In this document: positions 8,903 through 18,594 of the stretch, piece by piece
How positions within the stretch are numbered: position 1 is the stretch's first letter
Layout of the letters: each line of letters starts with the position of its first letter
DNA from: Gottfriedia acidiceleris
GTDB lineage: Bacteria > Bacillota > Bacilli > Bacillales > Bacillaceae_G
Direction of reading: 5' to 3'
Assembly (NCBI RefSeq): GCF_002128425.1
Contig: NZ_NESS01000001.1
Coordinates: 248,001-312,000 of the forward strand
Length of the DNA: 64,000 nucleotides
Program-made: the position numbers and the translations under genes
The notes under the pieces: generated by a model
What the model saw: only the letters and a program-made list of their open reading frames with translations
Databases searched by the model: none
What the model was told of the DNA's origin: nothing

Positions 8903-9118
8903 ATGCAAGATAAAAGGGAGACCAAGAAGTGCAATTAAATTTGGAAAACTGCAAAAAGGTATGAATCAAGTGTAAATAGATTAAAAGAGTCAAATTTATA
9001 GAAGAAGTAACATGAAATAGAATGTGAAACAATTAAAACTAGACATAAATCCAATTTAATGTTCAATAAATAGTTCGAGCTGTTTATCGAATAATTTCTT
9101 TGTTCAATCAACAATGAG

Positions 9119-9150
9119 CCACAGAGGAATTTTCTTTGTGGTTTTCTTTA
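9119..9150 (+). terminator. Probable terminator
   Basis: CCACAGAG pairs with CTTTGTGG around a short loop and is followed by TTTTCTTTATTT. It lies ~215 bases after the cupin gene, with no other gene between. Confidence 0.55.
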
Positions 9151-9383
9151 TTTGAGATCTAATTTTGACAGACCTATTTTGATTTTGAGTATTCCTTGTT
9201 CCAAACTTCTTGTATAACCTTTTGAAACCTAGTTTATTTTAGCCATTTCTTTCACTACTTTCTTTAATAAGAAAAACCACATTTTTATTCATGTCTGTTA
9301 TTCGACATGAAATATTATACAACATTACATCAAAAATAGAGTTCCAACTTTAGTTTTCAACTCACTTTATTAGGAATTAGCTA

Positions 9384-9924
9384 ATATTTAAATTAATACA
9401 AAAGTTATCGCTTTTTGTTCCATTGGAATAATATTAATTTTATTTATTATACTTCCGCTTACAGGGCATCTTTTTGGTCTAAACGAAAAGAAGAATCCAC
9501 AAATTTCTGTTGAACAACTTTATTGGAAAACAATTGAATCCAATGACAATTATTATGGAATAACTGGAATAAGCTTTAATATAGATGATCAGGAAAAGGT
9601 TTTTCTTGGAGCTGCTAGTTATGAAGATATCTTAAAAATAGTAAATTTTTCGATAAAAATAATTCAAAATTAACTTCAGAAAAAACTGATGATGCAATTA
9701 GAGTTTACATAAAATTTTATAACAAAACGTTTTTTGATATTTCAACAGAGAAGTAAGCTTATAATGGTAAAAAATCTACTTTTTACTTAAATAGTGCTTT
9801 AAAAGCAGAATTAATAAAATTATTAATTGAATTGAAAAATAATAATATGTATAAGAAATTTTATATTAAAGAAAATATATCCATGATATATTCTATAGTC
9901 GGGCTTGTATATGATATCCATTAA
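9384..9924 (+). pseudogene. Decayed gene of unknown function (frameshift, internal stop, lost start)
   Basis: The plus strand reads as protein from ~9384: hydrophobic anchor GIILILFIILPLTGHLFGL, then NPQISVEQLYWKTIESND and continuing, until a stop at ~9670. From ~9635 the coding character continues in another frame (DKNNSKLTSEKTDDAIRVYI), meets an in-frame TAA, and resumes (AYNGKKSTFYLNSALKAELI) to a stop at 9924. No ATG, GTG or TTG with a ribosome site precedes it; an in-frame stop lies nine bases before the readable part. It looks like a lipoprotein-like or membrane-anchored extracellular protein of about 170 residues, now inactive. Family not recognised. Confidence 0.6.
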
Positions 9925-10045
9925 ATTTTTTGACCTTAACAATTCTAGAATTTTAAGAATCATTACTAATAAATATGCTTTAGTCATGTGGTAAAATTTA
10001 CTAATTCTATATTCTTTGAATAAAAGGAAAAAAAATATTTATGTA

Positions 10046-10088
10046 AATAAAAAGTAGACTAACAGAAATGCTAGTCTACTTTTTATTG
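10046..10088. terminator. Bidirectional terminator (ppiB)
   Basis: AAAAAGTAGACTA and TAGTCTACTTTTT are perfect complements around a 9-base loop, with A/T runs on both sides. It ends ppiB on the minus strand. Confidence 0.9.
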
Positions 10089-10122
10089 ATTTTATCTAAA
10101 GTACTCGGTCAAACACTTAAAC

Positions 10123-10560
10123 CTATTCTTCGTCCCAAACCTTAACTTCTTGCATAACATCGCCATTACGCATTCTTAAAACTGTATCCATACCTTCGAT
10201 TACTTGACCGAAAACTGTATGTACTCCATCTAAATGTGGTTGTGGCTCGTGAACGATAAAGAATTGGCTACCACCAGTATCTTTTCCAGCATGTGCCATT
10301 GATAAAGCTCCAGCTTTATGTTTTAATGGGTTACCAACAGTTTCACATTTAATTTTGTATCCTGGGCCACCTGTTCCATTACCATTTGGATCTCCACCTT
10401 GAGATACAAATCCAGGAATTACACGGTGGAATGTTAATCCATTGTAGAAACCTTGGCGAATTAATTTTTCAAAGTTTTCAACTGTACCTGGTGCATGCTC
10501 TGGGAATAATTCGATTAGAATTTGTTCACCATTTTCAAACGTAATACTTGCTTTTTTCAT
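10123..10560 (-). CDS. ppiB: Peptidyl-prolyl cis-trans isomerase, cyclophilin type
   Basis: A 145-residue cytoplasmic cyclophilin. The family core is complete: [22 protein letters not shown] (catalytic Arg in FHRV), [20 protein letters not shown] and the loop with [16 protein letters not shown]. It speeds proline isomerisation during folding. No signal peptide. AAGGAGGA precedes the ATG by ~8 bases. It is divergent from ypuA and carries its own terminator; the ppiB-ypuA neighbourhood matches B. subtilis. Confidence 0.95.
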   Translation of the reverse strand: MKKASITFENGEQILIELFPEHAPGTVENFEKLIRQGFYNGLTFHRVIPGFVSQGGDPNGNGTGGPGYKIKCETVGNPLKHKAGALSMAHAGKDTGGSQFFIVHEPQPHLDGVHTVFGQVIEGMDTVLRMRNGDVMQEVKVWDEE

Positions 10561-10747
10561 AATAAAAATCCTCCTTATGTATGTACAATTTCATAAGACT
10601 TTAATTGTCCTATATTTTTCATTACTGAATAAACTAGTAACGCTGATATTATCATACAAAAAACAAAAAGTAATGACAAGTTTTCGAAAAGTACTATAAT
10701 AGTGTTGTAAGATGTAAAATTTGGATTATTGTAAAGGGAGTGTCTCT

Positions 10748-11617
10748 TTGTTAAAACGAAAGTTATTAGCGTTCACCATATCAATGGGATTAATTGCTAT
10801 GCCATTATCGGTATTAGCTGATTCAGTTCCTGGTGATACGATTGTTACTCTTGGACAAAATTTGTCTGAAACGCAAAAGAAAGCATTATTAGCTGAAATG
10901 GGTGCACCATCTGATGCTAAAATTGTGACTGTTTCGAATCAAGAGGAGCATAAATATTTAGATGGTACTGTACCTAGTGCTCAAATCGGTACACGAGCTC
11001 TTTCATCTGCTATGATTACAATTGGTGAAAAAAATACAGGCATTGTTGTTCAATCAAATAATATTTCATGGGTTACTAACTCAATGTATACAAATGCTTT
11101 AATCACGGCTGGATTAAAGGATGCAAATATTGTTATTACTGCACCATTTGAAGTGTCTGGTACTGCTGCTTTAACTGGGATTATGAAGGCATATGAGCTA
11201 AGTTCAGGAGAAGTTATACCTGATGATGTTAAAAAAGTAGCAAATGAAGAAATGGTTAAAACTGCTAAACTTGGTGATTCAGTAGGTAATGAAAAAGCTG
11301 TACAACTAGTCACTAAAGTGAAAGAAGAGCTTGCTAAAAATCCAAACATGTCAACCGATGAATTAAAATCTTTAATTGATCGATTAGCAAAGGATCTTGG
11401 TATTACATTAACTGCTGATCAAAAGGCTAGTTTAATGGCTTTATTTGAAAAAATGAAAGATTTAAATATTAATTGGGATCAAGTAGGAAACCAATTAACA
11501 AAAGCAAAAAATAAAATCTCAGGATACTTAAATTCTGAAGAAGGTCAATCTTTTATTCAAAAACTGAAAGATTTCTTCTCCGCATTATTTGATGCGATTC
11601 TTTCATTCTTTAAATAA
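10748..11617 (+). CDS. ypuA: DUF1002 secreted protein (YpuA)
   Basis: Exported protein of 289 residues. Signal peptide MLKRKLLAFTISMGLIAMPL ends with a VLA-DS cleavage site near residue 24. The mature part contains the DUF1002 pattern: GDTIVTLGQNLSETQKKALL, the RALSSAMITI and SNNISWVTNSMY segments, then a helical region. Function unknown, probably at the cell surface. The TTG at 10748 has AAAGGGAG eight bases upstream, so the longer in-frame opening at 10721 is unlikely. A strong terminator follows. Confidence 0.85.
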   Translation: MLKRKLLAFTISMGLIAMPLSVLADSVPGDTIVTLGQNLSETQKKALLAEMGAPSDAKIVTVSNQEEHKYLDGTVPSAQIGTRALSSAMITIGEKNTGIVVQSNNISWVTNSMYTNALITAGLKDANIVITAPFEVSGTAALTGIMKAYELSSGEVIPDDVKKVANEEMVKTAKLGDSVGNEKAVQLVTKVKEELAKNPNMSTDELKSLIDRLAKDLGITLTADQKASLMALFEKMKDLNINWDQVGNQLTKAKNKISGYLNSEEGQSFIQKLKDFFSALFDAILSFFK

Positions 11618-11625
11618 TATTGTAA

Positions 11626-11662
11626 CAAACCCGGTTACTTAAAAAGGAACCGGGTTTCTTTC
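11626..11662 (+). terminator. Terminator of ypuA
   Basis: AAACCCGGTT pairs with AACCGGGTTT around a short loop, followed by CTTTCT. Confidence 0.9.
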
Positions 11663-11812
11663 TGTTGAAATAACAATTTATCAATTAATTGTTAGATTTA
11701 TCATATTTATTGACCTAAAGGACAGATTAGTTTTCATGAAAAAAGAATTTTTTGGGGATTCAACCGAATATATTAACATTCCTAAAGATTGTTAAATTGA
11801 GGAGTTGTAAGT

Positions 11813-12010
11813 ATGCTTTTTTTAGGGATTCTTTTACTAATAATTGGTTTATTAATGCTAATAAGCCCCTATACTTTTTACCTTATTACAGAAAGTTGGA
11901 AATCGCATTATGTTACAGAACCATCTTCTCTTTATGTGTGGAGTACACGTTTTGGAGGAATAATGTTCACTTTAGTTGGAAGTGGTGAGATAATTTCCTC
12001 ATTTATTTAA
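11813..12010 (+). CDS. Small two-helix membrane protein, DUF6199-like
   Basis: A 65-residue protein with two hydrophobic segments (LFLGILLLIIGLLMLISPY and FGGIMFTLVGSGEII) separated by a polar stretch, ESWKSHYVTEPSSLYVWSTR. The pattern ESWK...EPS.LY..STR is one I associate with the DUF6199 group of small membrane proteins, function unknown. TTGAGGAGTTG precedes the ATG. An overlapping longer frame at 11752 has no such site. Monocistronic. Confidence 0.7.
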   Translation: MLFLGILLLIIGLLMLISPYTFYLITESWKSHYVTEPSSLYVWSTRFGGIMFTLVGSGEIISSFI

Positions 12011-12094
12011 ATAATAAAAATTGACATGAACTAACGTATAGCATTATTTATTGAAAGAAAAACTAAGGCCATTTTTTTAACAGTGCCAAATTAA

Positions 12095-12148
12095 AAAGAG
12101 GGCGCCCATTTCTCAGTTAATCTAAATCCTGAGATTGCACCCTCTTTC
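12095..12148. terminator. Bidirectional terminator between DUF6199-like gene and spoVA operon
   Basis: Long imperfect hairpin: AAAGAGGG ... TTTCTCAG against CTGAGATT ... CCCTCTTT, with A- and T-rich flanks. It ends the spoVA transcript on the minus strand. Confidence 0.85.
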
Positions 12149-12199
12149 ATTTTACAATCATTTTGATCTACCTTTTCCTATATCCTTTAACTTGCCAAA

Positions 12200-13660
12200 T
12201 TAAATAGTAGCATCACCGATTGTTTTTCCACCTTTATTATGTTGTTTTTCACTAGCTTTTGTTCGAACAACTAGGTGCCAGAAAGCTCTGCCGTCAAATG
12301 GTATAAATGGCCAAAAGTAAGGTGTATTTAAAGTATTTAGACTTGCTAAAAACAGAATAAACAATGTCGAACCAATCATAAAGCCTTTAATACCTAATAT
12401 TGCTGTTAATATTAATATGAAAAATTTGGCCAGTTTATTTGCTAGTGCTAGCTCATAACTAGGTGTAGCATACGATCCAATCATTGACACAGCCGTATAT
12501 AATACTACTTCTGGCTGGAATAGGCCTACATCAATTGCGACTTGTCCAATTAATACCGCTGCAATAATACCCATTGATGTTGACACTGCATTTGGTGTAT
12601 GTATACTTGCCATTCTTAGGAATTCAATCCCCATATCAGCTATGATTAATTGCAAGTAAATCGGAATGTTACTTGTTTCTTTTGGACCAATATAACTTAA
12701 TGATTTAGGTAAGACCTCTGGGTAATTACATAATAGTAACCAAAATGGTAATAAAAAGACTGACATAAATATTCCAATATAACGAACCCATCGAAGAAAT
12801 GTTCCGACAGAAGGAGTCTGTCTGAATTCTTCAGCATGTTGCATATGGTGATAATATGTTGCAGGCGTAATGATTACACTTGGAGAAGTATCGACAATAA
12901 TACATACATGTCCTTCAAGAATATGGTTTGCAACAACGTCAGGTCTTTCCGAATATCTAACTAATGGAAATGGATTATATCCTTGTTTTAAAATAAATTC
13001 CTCTAATTTCTTATCTGACATTGTAAGGCCATCAACGTGAATACCTGTAATTCGATCTCGGACTTCTTTAACAAGTTCCGCGTGTGCTAAACCTTCTATA
13101 TACGATAAACATACATCTGTCTTTGAACTTTCACCTACTTGAAGAATTTCATTTCTTAAATTCTCGTCACGTATACGTCTTCTTATTAGACCAGTATTAT
13201 TAATAATGTTTTCAGTAAAGCCGTCTCGTGAACCACGTACTACTCGCTCGGTGTCTGGTTCTGTTGGACCACGACCAGGATAACTCCTTACATCTACTGC
13301 AAGTCCTTTATCTTCTCCATCAACTAATACTACAATCAAACCAGATAATACTTTCTTTATAACATCTTCAAATGTTAAAACAATCTCTACTGATTGATGG
13401 ACAATCGTATCCTCAATATTTTTAAACATTGATTTGTTTTTCTCGACTTTTTCTAGCCCAATTAAGTCATCTAAGAATCTCTGAATAAAACTTGTATCCG
13501 TTAATCCATTAACATAATATAGATTAACTTCAACTTTATTTACAAAAATCACACGTTTTCCAATATCAAAACTTACTCCATAACCTATTCGATCACTTAT
13601 TGTATGAGCATTTGTAACTAGTTTATTTGTAAGTTTTGTCGGCTCTTTTTTCGTAGTCAG
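12200..13660 (-). CDS. spoVAF: Stage V sporulation protein AF, apparent CTG start
   Basis: GerA-type A-subunit homologue of the inner spore membrane, made in the forespore with the dipicolinic-acid channel. Motifs [21 protein letters not shown] split around 80-100, [14 protein letters not shown], and the late membrane helices ([20 protein letters not shown] and following) are typical. The ATG-less frame extends 36 codons upstream of the GTG at 13552 (reading [14 protein letters not shown]...) to a CTG at 13660-13658, which overlaps the spoVAEa stop as CTGA and sits 7 bases after AGGAGTG. That gives 486 residues, the expected length; starting at 13552 would remove the conserved N-terminus. Confidence 0.9.
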   Translation of the reverse strand: MTTKKEPTKLTNKLVTNAHTISDRIGYGVSFDIGKRVIFVNKVEVNLYYVNGLTDTSFIQRFLDDLIGLEKVEKNKSMFKNIEDTIVHQSVEIVLTFEDVIKKVLSGLIVVLVDGEDKGLAVDVRSYPGRGPTEPDTERVVRGSRDGFTENIINNTGLIRRRIRDENLRNEILQVGESSKTDVCLSYIEGLAHAELVKEVRDRITGIHVDGLTMSDKKLEEFILKQGYNPFPLVRYSERPDVVANHILEGHVCIIVDTSPSVIITPATYYHHMQHAEEFRQTPSVGTFLRWVRYIGIFMSVFLLPFWLLLCNYPEVLPKSLSYIGPKETSNIPIYLQLIIADMGIEFLRMASIHTPNAVSTSMGIIAAVLIGQVAIDVGLFQPEVVLYTAVSMIGSYATPSYELALANKLAKFFILILTAILGIKGFMIGSTLFILFLASLNTLNTPYFWPFIPFDGRAFWHLVVRTKASEKQHNKGGKTIGDATI

Positions 13661-14220
13661 TGGAGTTCACTCCTCTCGAGGATATATTCAATTGCTTTTC
13701 TTGTAATGGGTGAACCAATTTCAATATCATCTCTTCCACCCATTTTTCCAATATCTCCGATGCCTAAAATGAAAGGGATATTTAGTTGATCTAAATTATA
13801 AACGGTGTCTCCATTTATTCTTCCGATTTCAATATCAGGTACTCCATACTTATCAACACCGTATTCAGTTAAATTTCCTTCGTTATCAATACTTACATCC
13901 ACTTTTGTCCATTCTTGATGATGTGTATTTGATGCTACTGCTAATGCAGCAATAACTTCAATATGTTTATCACTCGCTACATATTTTAATGCTTTTTCTC
14001 CAGGACCTTCTCCCATAAAGCCACTGTCATCAAACAATACAAATACTGGTTCTTTTTGTGCTTGCATTATGATTTCAACCATTCTTTTTCCAGAAAACTT
14101 AGTGGGATTACCTTGCGATTGTGATATTGTGCATCCGCCAAATTGTTTTGCCAAATACTCAATACTCCGATGTGCATATACATCTCCGTCGGTTACGATA
14201 ATGATCCTTTTCTTTTTCAT
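13657..14220 (-). CDS. spoVAEA: Stage V sporulation protein AE, SpoVAEa type
   Basis: A soluble 187-residue protein with the SpoVAEa pattern: N-terminal [35 protein letters not shown] and C-terminal [19 protein letters not shown]. It belongs to the spoVA operon that moves calcium-dipicolinate into the spore; the exact role of this soluble subunit is not settled. It lies 3 bases after spoVAEb, and its stop codon overlaps the spoVAF start. Confidence 0.92.
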   Translation of the reverse strand: MKKKRIIIVTDGDVYAHRSIEYLAKQFGGCTISQSQGNPTKFSGKRMVEIIMQAQKEPVFVLFDDSGFMGEGPGEKALKYVASDKHIEVIAALAVASNTHHQEWTKVDVSIDNEGNLTEYGVDKYGVPDIEIGRINGDTVYNLDQLNIPFILGIGDIGKMGGRDDIEIGSPITRKAIEYILERSELH

Positions 14221-14223
14221 AAA

Positions 14224-14574
14224 TTAACCTTTTGGCTTAAAAATAAGAGCTATTATAAATGAAAATAAAATTGCTGCCGAGATTCCAGATGAAGTTAGGG
14301 AAAAAATCCCCATTCCAATACCAATGAAGCCGTGGTCATTTGCTTCTGCCATCGCTCCATGTAATAAAGAATGGCCAAAACTTGTAATTGGAACGGTTGC
14401 ACCTGCACCAGCAAATTTTATTAGCTTATCGTAAATACCAAACCCATCTAATATTGACCCAATTACGACAAATATGCACATCACATGCCCTGGAGTTAAT
14501 TTTGTGAAATCAAATAATAACTGGCCAACTACACAAATTAGACCTCCTACTATAAAAGCATTAACAAAATCCAT
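14224..14574 (-). CDS. spoVAEB: Stage V sporulation protein AE, SpoVAEb type (membrane)
   Basis: A 116-residue membrane protein with four predicted helices, paralogous to SpoVAC in the same operon: both contain the motif [16 protein letters not shown] followed by [20 protein letters not shown]. SpoVAC-SpoVAEb are the membrane core of the dipicolinate channel. It lies 11 bases after spoVAD. Confidence 0.93.
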   Translation of the reverse strand: MDFVNAFIVGGLICVVGQLLFDFTKLTPGHVMCIFVVIGSILDGFGIYDKLIKFAGAGATVPITSFGHSLLHGAMAEANDHGFIGIGMGIFSLTSSGISAAILFSFIIALIFKPKG

Positions 14575-14585
14575 CTGAACACCTC

Positions 14586-15593
14586 CTAACAGCTTTCGAA
14601 AACGACAGCATGTGAAATAGTTGGAATTGATTCTTTCTGTTGTATCATTGTTGGGCTTAAAAGAGCGCCCGTTGCTGCTACTAAAATTCGTTTATAAGTA
14701 CCTTTATTTAATTCTTCAAATAAATGACCATATGTTACGACCGCTGAACAAGCACATCCACTACCACCAGCAAAAACTTCCTGATTTTCTCGATCATAGA
14801 TTAACAATCCACAATCATTGTATTTTCCTGCCATATCGTATCCTTCTTCTCGAACAAGTTGTTCACAAATTGGTGCGCCTACAGCTGAAAGATCTCCAGT
14901 TACGATGTAATCATAATCATCAGGTGTCGTATTTGTATCCTTAAAGTGTTGTACGATTGTATAGGCTGCGGCTGGTGCCATCGCAGAACCCATGTCAAAT
15001 GGATCTGTCAACCCTAAATCCTGAACTGTACCAATTGTTGCGCATTTTACTTTAATTCTGCTTTTTTTATTTGAAAGGAGAACACTTCCTGCTCCAGTTA
15101 CTGTAAAAGTTGCAGAATCTGGTTTTTGTCCACCGTATTCTGTAGGATATCGATATTGTCTTTCGGCAGTAGCATTATGGCTACTTGTTGCTGCCAATGC
15201 CATTTTTGCGTAACCACTATCGATCAACTGTGCACCAAGTGCAGCCGTTTCCATTGAAGTTGAGCACGCTCCAAACATACATAAAAAAGGAAGTTGCAAT
15301 TCCCTTGCCATAAAGTTCGCAGTAACATTTTGATTTAATAAATCACCTGCTAAGAATACATCAATATCTTCTACGTTTTTGTTTGCCTTTTTTAGTGCAA
15401 CTGAAATTGCATTTCTCATTAATGCTCTTTCTGCTAATTCCCAATTATCTTCATTACAATGAAGGTCTTCATAGGCATAATCAAATTTGCCTGCTAACAG
15501 TCCCAAGTTTTCTCTCGGTCCTACAGCGGTTCCAGATGCTTGAACATAAACACCATTTTGAAACTCCCAAGTTTGTTTACCAACTAAAGCCAT
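14586..15593 (-). CDS. spoVAD: Stage V sporulation protein AD
   Basis: A 335-residue thiolase/ketosynthase-fold protein that binds dipicolinic acid and is essential for its uptake into the forespore. Clear segments: [20 protein letters not shown] near the N-terminus, [17 protein letters not shown] around the ketosynthase-like Cys, and [27 protein letters not shown] precedes the ATG. Between spoVAC and spoVAEb, the canonical order. Confidence 0.96.
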   Translation of the reverse strand: MALVGKQTWEFQNGVYVQASGTAVGPRENLGLLAGKFDYAYEDLHCNEDNWELAERALMRNAISVALKKANKNVEDIDVFLAGDLLNQNVTANFMARELQLPFLCMFGACSTSMETAALGAQLIDSGYAKMALAATSSHNATAERQYRYPTEYGGQKPDSATFTVTGAGSVLLSNKKSRIKVKCATIGTVQDLGLTDPFDMGSAMAPAAAYTIVQHFKDTNTTPDDYDYIVTGDLSAVGAPICEQLVREEGYDMAGKYNDCGLLIYDRENQEVFAGGSGCACSAVVTYGHLFEELNKGTYKRILVAATGALLSPTMIQQKESIPTISHAVVFESC

Positions 15594-15606
15594 TTGTACT
15601 CACCTC

Positions 15607-16068
15607 CTAAAAGAATACTTTAAATGCGTATCGTATCATTCCTACGATGTATGCTGAAACAACTCCATAAACGATTACACAACCAGCTAGTTTAAACATA
15701 TTTGTTGCAACCCCTAAAACTAGCCCCTCACTTCTATGTTCCATAGCAGCACTCGTCATAGAGTTGGCAAAGCCTGTAACTGGAACAGCCGATCCTGCAC
15801 CAGCAAATTGTCCAATTTTGTCATATATACCTAACCCTGTAAGTAAGCTAGAAATTAAAACAAGTGTAGCTACAGTTGGATCACCTACATTTTTATCTGT
15901 AAAGTTAAAATAATTTATATAGATTTTCGTAATACACTCACCTAAAAAACAGATTAATCCCCCAACTAAAAACGCTTTAATACAATTTTTTAATACCGGC
16001 TTTTTTGGTTGGTATGGTTTTATATTCTCTTTATAATTAGCTTTTAATTTCCCACTCATTTCATCCAT
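15607..16068 (-). CDS. spoVAC: Stage V sporulation protein AC
   Basis: A 153-residue membrane protein with a basic N-terminal tail (YKENIKPYQPKKPVLKNCIK) and the LVGGLICFLGE and GQFAGAGSAVPVTGFANSM motifs of the SpoVAC/SpoVAEb family. SpoVAC is reported to act as a mechanosensitive channel releasing dipicolinate in germination. It follows spoVAB by 3 bases. Confidence 0.95.
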   Translation of the reverse strand: MDEMSGKLKANYKENIKPYQPKKPVLKNCIKAFLVGGLICFLGECITKIYINYFNFTDKNVGDPTVATLVLISSLLTGLGIYDKIGQFAGAGSAVPVTGFANSMTSAAMEHRSEGLVLGVATNMFKLAGCVIVYGVVSAYIVGMIRYAFKVFF

Positions 16069-16071
16069 CCT

Positions 16072-16488
16072 CTACTCTATAAAATAAATCCAATGAAATA
16101 ATGATCCAAAAACTTTACCTAGTGCGATTGCCATTAATAAGTACACTATTTTCTTTTGAATACCAATTCGTTTTGCTAAGATTGGAAAAACGTTTAAAAC
16201 CTCGGTTAATGCTGCAGCTAACATTCCAATAAATATCCCTGCTAATAGCCCGATAAAAACTGAAAATATACTCGGTAAATTAAAAACAGTATTTCGTAAA
16301 CTAATCCAGCAGCCAAAAATTGCTCCTAAAATAACAGCAAATTCATAAGCACGAATTTTTTTAATCGTTTTCGTTAACTGTGTTAGTCTCGGAATAATTC
16401 CAATTACCGATAAAAATGCTACAAAGCCAGTACCAACAGCAATACCTCCTGAAAAACCTACAAAAACGATAAACAATTGTCTAATCAT
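16072..16488 (-). CDS. spoVAB: Stage V sporulation protein AB
   Basis: A 138-residue hydrophobic protein with four or five membrane helices, beginning MIRQLFIVFVGFSGGIAVGT and containing IPRLTQLTKTIKKIRAYE, both typical of SpoVAB. Its start overlaps the end of spoVAA by 8 bases. Part of the forespore dipicolinate-uptake operon; separate biochemical role unknown. Confidence 0.93.
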   Translation of the reverse strand: MIRQLFIVFVGFSGGIAVGTGFVAFLSVIGIIPRLTQLTKTIKKIRAYEFAVILGAIFGCWISLRNTVFNLPSIFSVFIGLLAGIFIGMLAAALTEVLNVFPILAKRIGIQKKIVYLLMAIALGKVFGSLFHWIYFIE

Positions 16489-17104
16489 CGGTATTTACAC
16501 TTTTGTTTGGCTTTTTATTTTCGTTTATTAACACATATTCATCCATTGAGCGTTGATACTGGAACATTTCGACTTCAAGAGGACTCGGCTCTTCGTTTAA
16601 TCTAGTCTTAAACCATTGATTAAAAAATAAAATCATCCCAATTCCTAGCCCAAAAGAATAAGGTACTTGAAGTAATAAAGGTTTATGATTATGTTCTCCA
16701 GTAATCATATAGTAAATTCGTTGTTGAACTTGCTGCATGCTAACATCTTCATGAAAATAAATAATGGCTAATGAAGAACCTGTAAATAACAAAATCCAAA
16801 CGAAACAAAAAAGAAATATACGATCCTTTGAAATTTCATTTTTAAGTTCTATTATGCACATAGTCACTCCAACAAGCTCAAACGAAATTTCGGGTTCAAT
16901 TTCTTGAATTAATGGTAAAAGCTCTAGAATATCAATAACAGTATGTGTACCATCCTCCTTTTTAGATTCATGTACAATGATATTTTTAATTGGGGTTAAA
17001 TCAACATTAATCCCTTGTAATCGTGCAATCTCTCCTAGATGTACACTTTTACCTACTTGTACAACGATTCGATTAAATAATTTAATATATAACACCTTTT
17101 TCAT
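16481..17104 (-). CDS. spoVAA: Stage V sporulation protein AA
   Basis: First gene of the spoVA operon, 207 residues. A soluble N-terminal domain of ~95 residues (MKKVLYIKLFNRIVVQVGKS) is followed by two membrane helices (IFLFCFVWILLFTGSSLAII and FGLGIGMILFF) and a charged tail. This is the SpoVAA layout. GAGGGG precedes the ATG. The gene is separated from sigF by 281 bases, where a forespore promoter is expected. Confidence 0.9.
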   Translation of the reverse strand: MKKVLYIKLFNRIVVQVGKSVHLGEIARLQGINVDLTPIKNIIVHESKKEDGTHTVIDILELLPLIQEIEPEISFELVGVTMCIIELKNEISKDRIFLFCFVWILLFTGSSLAIIYFHEDVSMQQVQQRIYYMITGEHNHKPLLLQVPYSFGLGIGMILFFNQWFKTRLNEEPSPLEVEMFQYQRSMDEYVLINENKKPNKSVNTDD

Positions 17105-17146
17105 ACTTTCCCCTCTGTTTCAAAGCTTTATGAATTCAATTACAAC

Positions 17147-17176
17147 TAGTATGTGAAAACTTCCCAAAAATATAAG
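17147..17176 (-). promoter_or_regulatory. Candidate sigma-G type promoter of the spoVA operon
   Basis: On the minus strand CATACTA (17147-17153) fits the -10 pattern CATnnTA of forespore sigma factors, with an AT-rich TTATAT-like element ~14 bases upstream, ~45 bases before the spoVAA ATG. The -35 match is poor. Confidence 0.3.
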
Positions 17177-17330
17177 TAAAGGAAGATTGATATGAGTAGA
17201 TCGGTAAGTAAAAATAGGAAAAGTTGGGCGTCAACACGATTGAAGGAATCCATCTAGTTCGGGATTTCAGCTGTTTATAACTTTTGAAACCAGTAATTAC
17301 AAAAAAATTAAAACAACATAAAAAAAGCTG

Positions 17331-17370
17331 AAAAATCGTAATGTATTCACTACGATTCTTCAGCTTAATA
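17331..17370 (-). terminator. Terminator of the spoIIA operon
   Basis: AAGCTGAAAAATCGTA and TACGATTCTTCAGCTT form a long stem (one or two mismatches), followed on the minus strand by a run of T, right after the sigF stop. Confidence 0.9.
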
Positions 17371-17385
17371 ATGACTTAAGGGATT

Positions 17386-18141
17386 TTATTTAATTTTGTC
17401 TTTCATTTGTTGGAGAATCTTTTTCTCAAGTCTTGAAACTTGCACTTGAGAAATTCCTAATCGTTCAGCAACTTCTGATTGAGTTTGATCTTTATAATAT
17501 CTTAAATAGACAATTAATCGCTCTCGATCATCTAGTTGTTTTATCGCTTCTTTTAATGCAAATTTTTCAAACCAATTTGTTTCATGGTTATCTGCAATTT
17601 GATCCAACAATGTAATAGGATCACCATCATTTTCATACACCGTTTCATGAATTGATGATGGAGCTCTACTTGCTTCTTGAGCAAGTACAACATCCTCAGG
17701 TGTAATTTCCATATGAGTAGCAATCTCATTAATTGTAGGCATTCTTCCAAGCGTTTTACTTAATTCTTCTTTTGCTTTTCGAATCTTATTATTTGTTTCT
17801 TTTAATGAACGACTTACTTTAACCGTTCCGTCGTCTCGAATAAATCGTTGGATTTCTCCGATAATCATCGGAACAGCGTATGTAGAAAATCGTACATCAT
17901 AAGATAGATCAAATTTATCTACCGATTTCAATAAACCGATACAACCAATCTGAAATAAATCATCTGGTTCATATCCACGGTTAATAAAGCGCTGAACAAC
18001 TGACCATACCAGTCTCATGTTGTGCCCGACGATGCTGTCTCTAGCCAATTGATCTCCAGCCTGACTACGCTTAATTAACGCTTTTAATTCATGATCCTTT
18101 AACTGCGCACGGGGTTGATCTTGCTTGACTTCTACGTCCAT
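17386..18141 (-). CDS. sigF: RNA polymerase sporulation sigma factor F
   Basis: First forespore-specific sigma factor, 251 residues. Region 2 is shown by YEPDDLFQIGCIGLLKSVDK and the FSTYAVPMIIGEIQRFIRDD stretch; region 4 by ERLIVYLRYYKDQTQSEVAE and the HTH ISQVQVSRLEKKIL. It is held inactive by the anti-sigma factor encoded directly upstream until engulfment-linked dephosphorylation of SpoIIAA. Canonical third gene of the operon, 12 bases after spoIIAB. Confidence 0.97.
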   Translation of the reverse strand: MDVEVKQDQPRAQLKDHELKALIKRSQAGDQLARDSIVGHNMRLVWSVVQRFINRGYEPDDLFQIGCIGLLKSVDKFDLSYDVRFSTYAVPMIIGEIQRFIRDDGTVKVSRSLKETNNKIRKAKEELSKTLGRMPTINEIATHMEITPEDVVLAQEASRAPSSIHETVYENDGDPITLLDQIADNHETNWFEKFALKEAIKQLDDRERLIVYLRYYKDQTQSEVAERLGISQVQVSRLEKKILQQMKDKIK

Positions 18142-18153
18142 AGGCGATTCTCC

Positions 18154-18594
18154 TTAATTACTTAAAACATTGCTATTTGATAAGTACTTTTTAACCGTAA
18201 TCGTTGTACCAACATTAATAGTGGACACAACTTCGCATTGATCCATAAAATTCTCCATAATCGTAAATCCCATGCCAGATCTTTCTAAATCAGGTTTCGA
18301 AGTAAATAAAGGTTGCATTGCTTCATCTAAATCAACAATACCAATCCCTTCATCTCGAATTGTTAAAGTAACTGTCTGATCTTCAAGAAGAACTGAAATG
18401 TATACGATACCTTCTGGATTATTTTCATAACCATGAATAATCGCATTTGTAACGGCCTCAGATACTACAGTTTTAATTTCAGTTAATTCATCTAAAGTAG
18501 GATCTAGTTGGGTAATAAATGCAGCTACAGTTACACGAGCAAATGATTCATTTTGACTTAATGCAGAAAATTGAAGGTTCATTTCATTTCGCAT
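18154..18594 (-). CDS. spoIIAB: Anti-sigma F factor SpoIIAB (serine kinase)
   Basis: GHKL-fold kinase of 146 residues that binds sigma F and phosphorylates SpoIIAA. The N box is [18 protein letters not shown], the G1 box [13 protein letters not shown], and the G2 region [14 protein letters not shown]. Full length with no insertions. It shares one base with the spoIIAA stop codon, so translation is coupled. Confidence 0.97.
   Translation of the reverse strand: MRNEMNLQFSALSQNESFARVTVAAFITQLDPTLDELTEIKTVVSEAVTNAIIHGYENNPEGIVYISVLLEDQTVTLTIRDEGIGIVDLDEAMQPLFTSKPDLERSGMGFTIMENFMDQCEVVSTINVGTTITVKKYLSNSNVLSN

Noticed and set aside
11752-11988. 78-codon plus-strand frame overlapping the DUF6199-like gene
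   Set aside because: No ribosome site, and the overlapping frame from 11813 has a strong one and a clear membrane-protein pattern.
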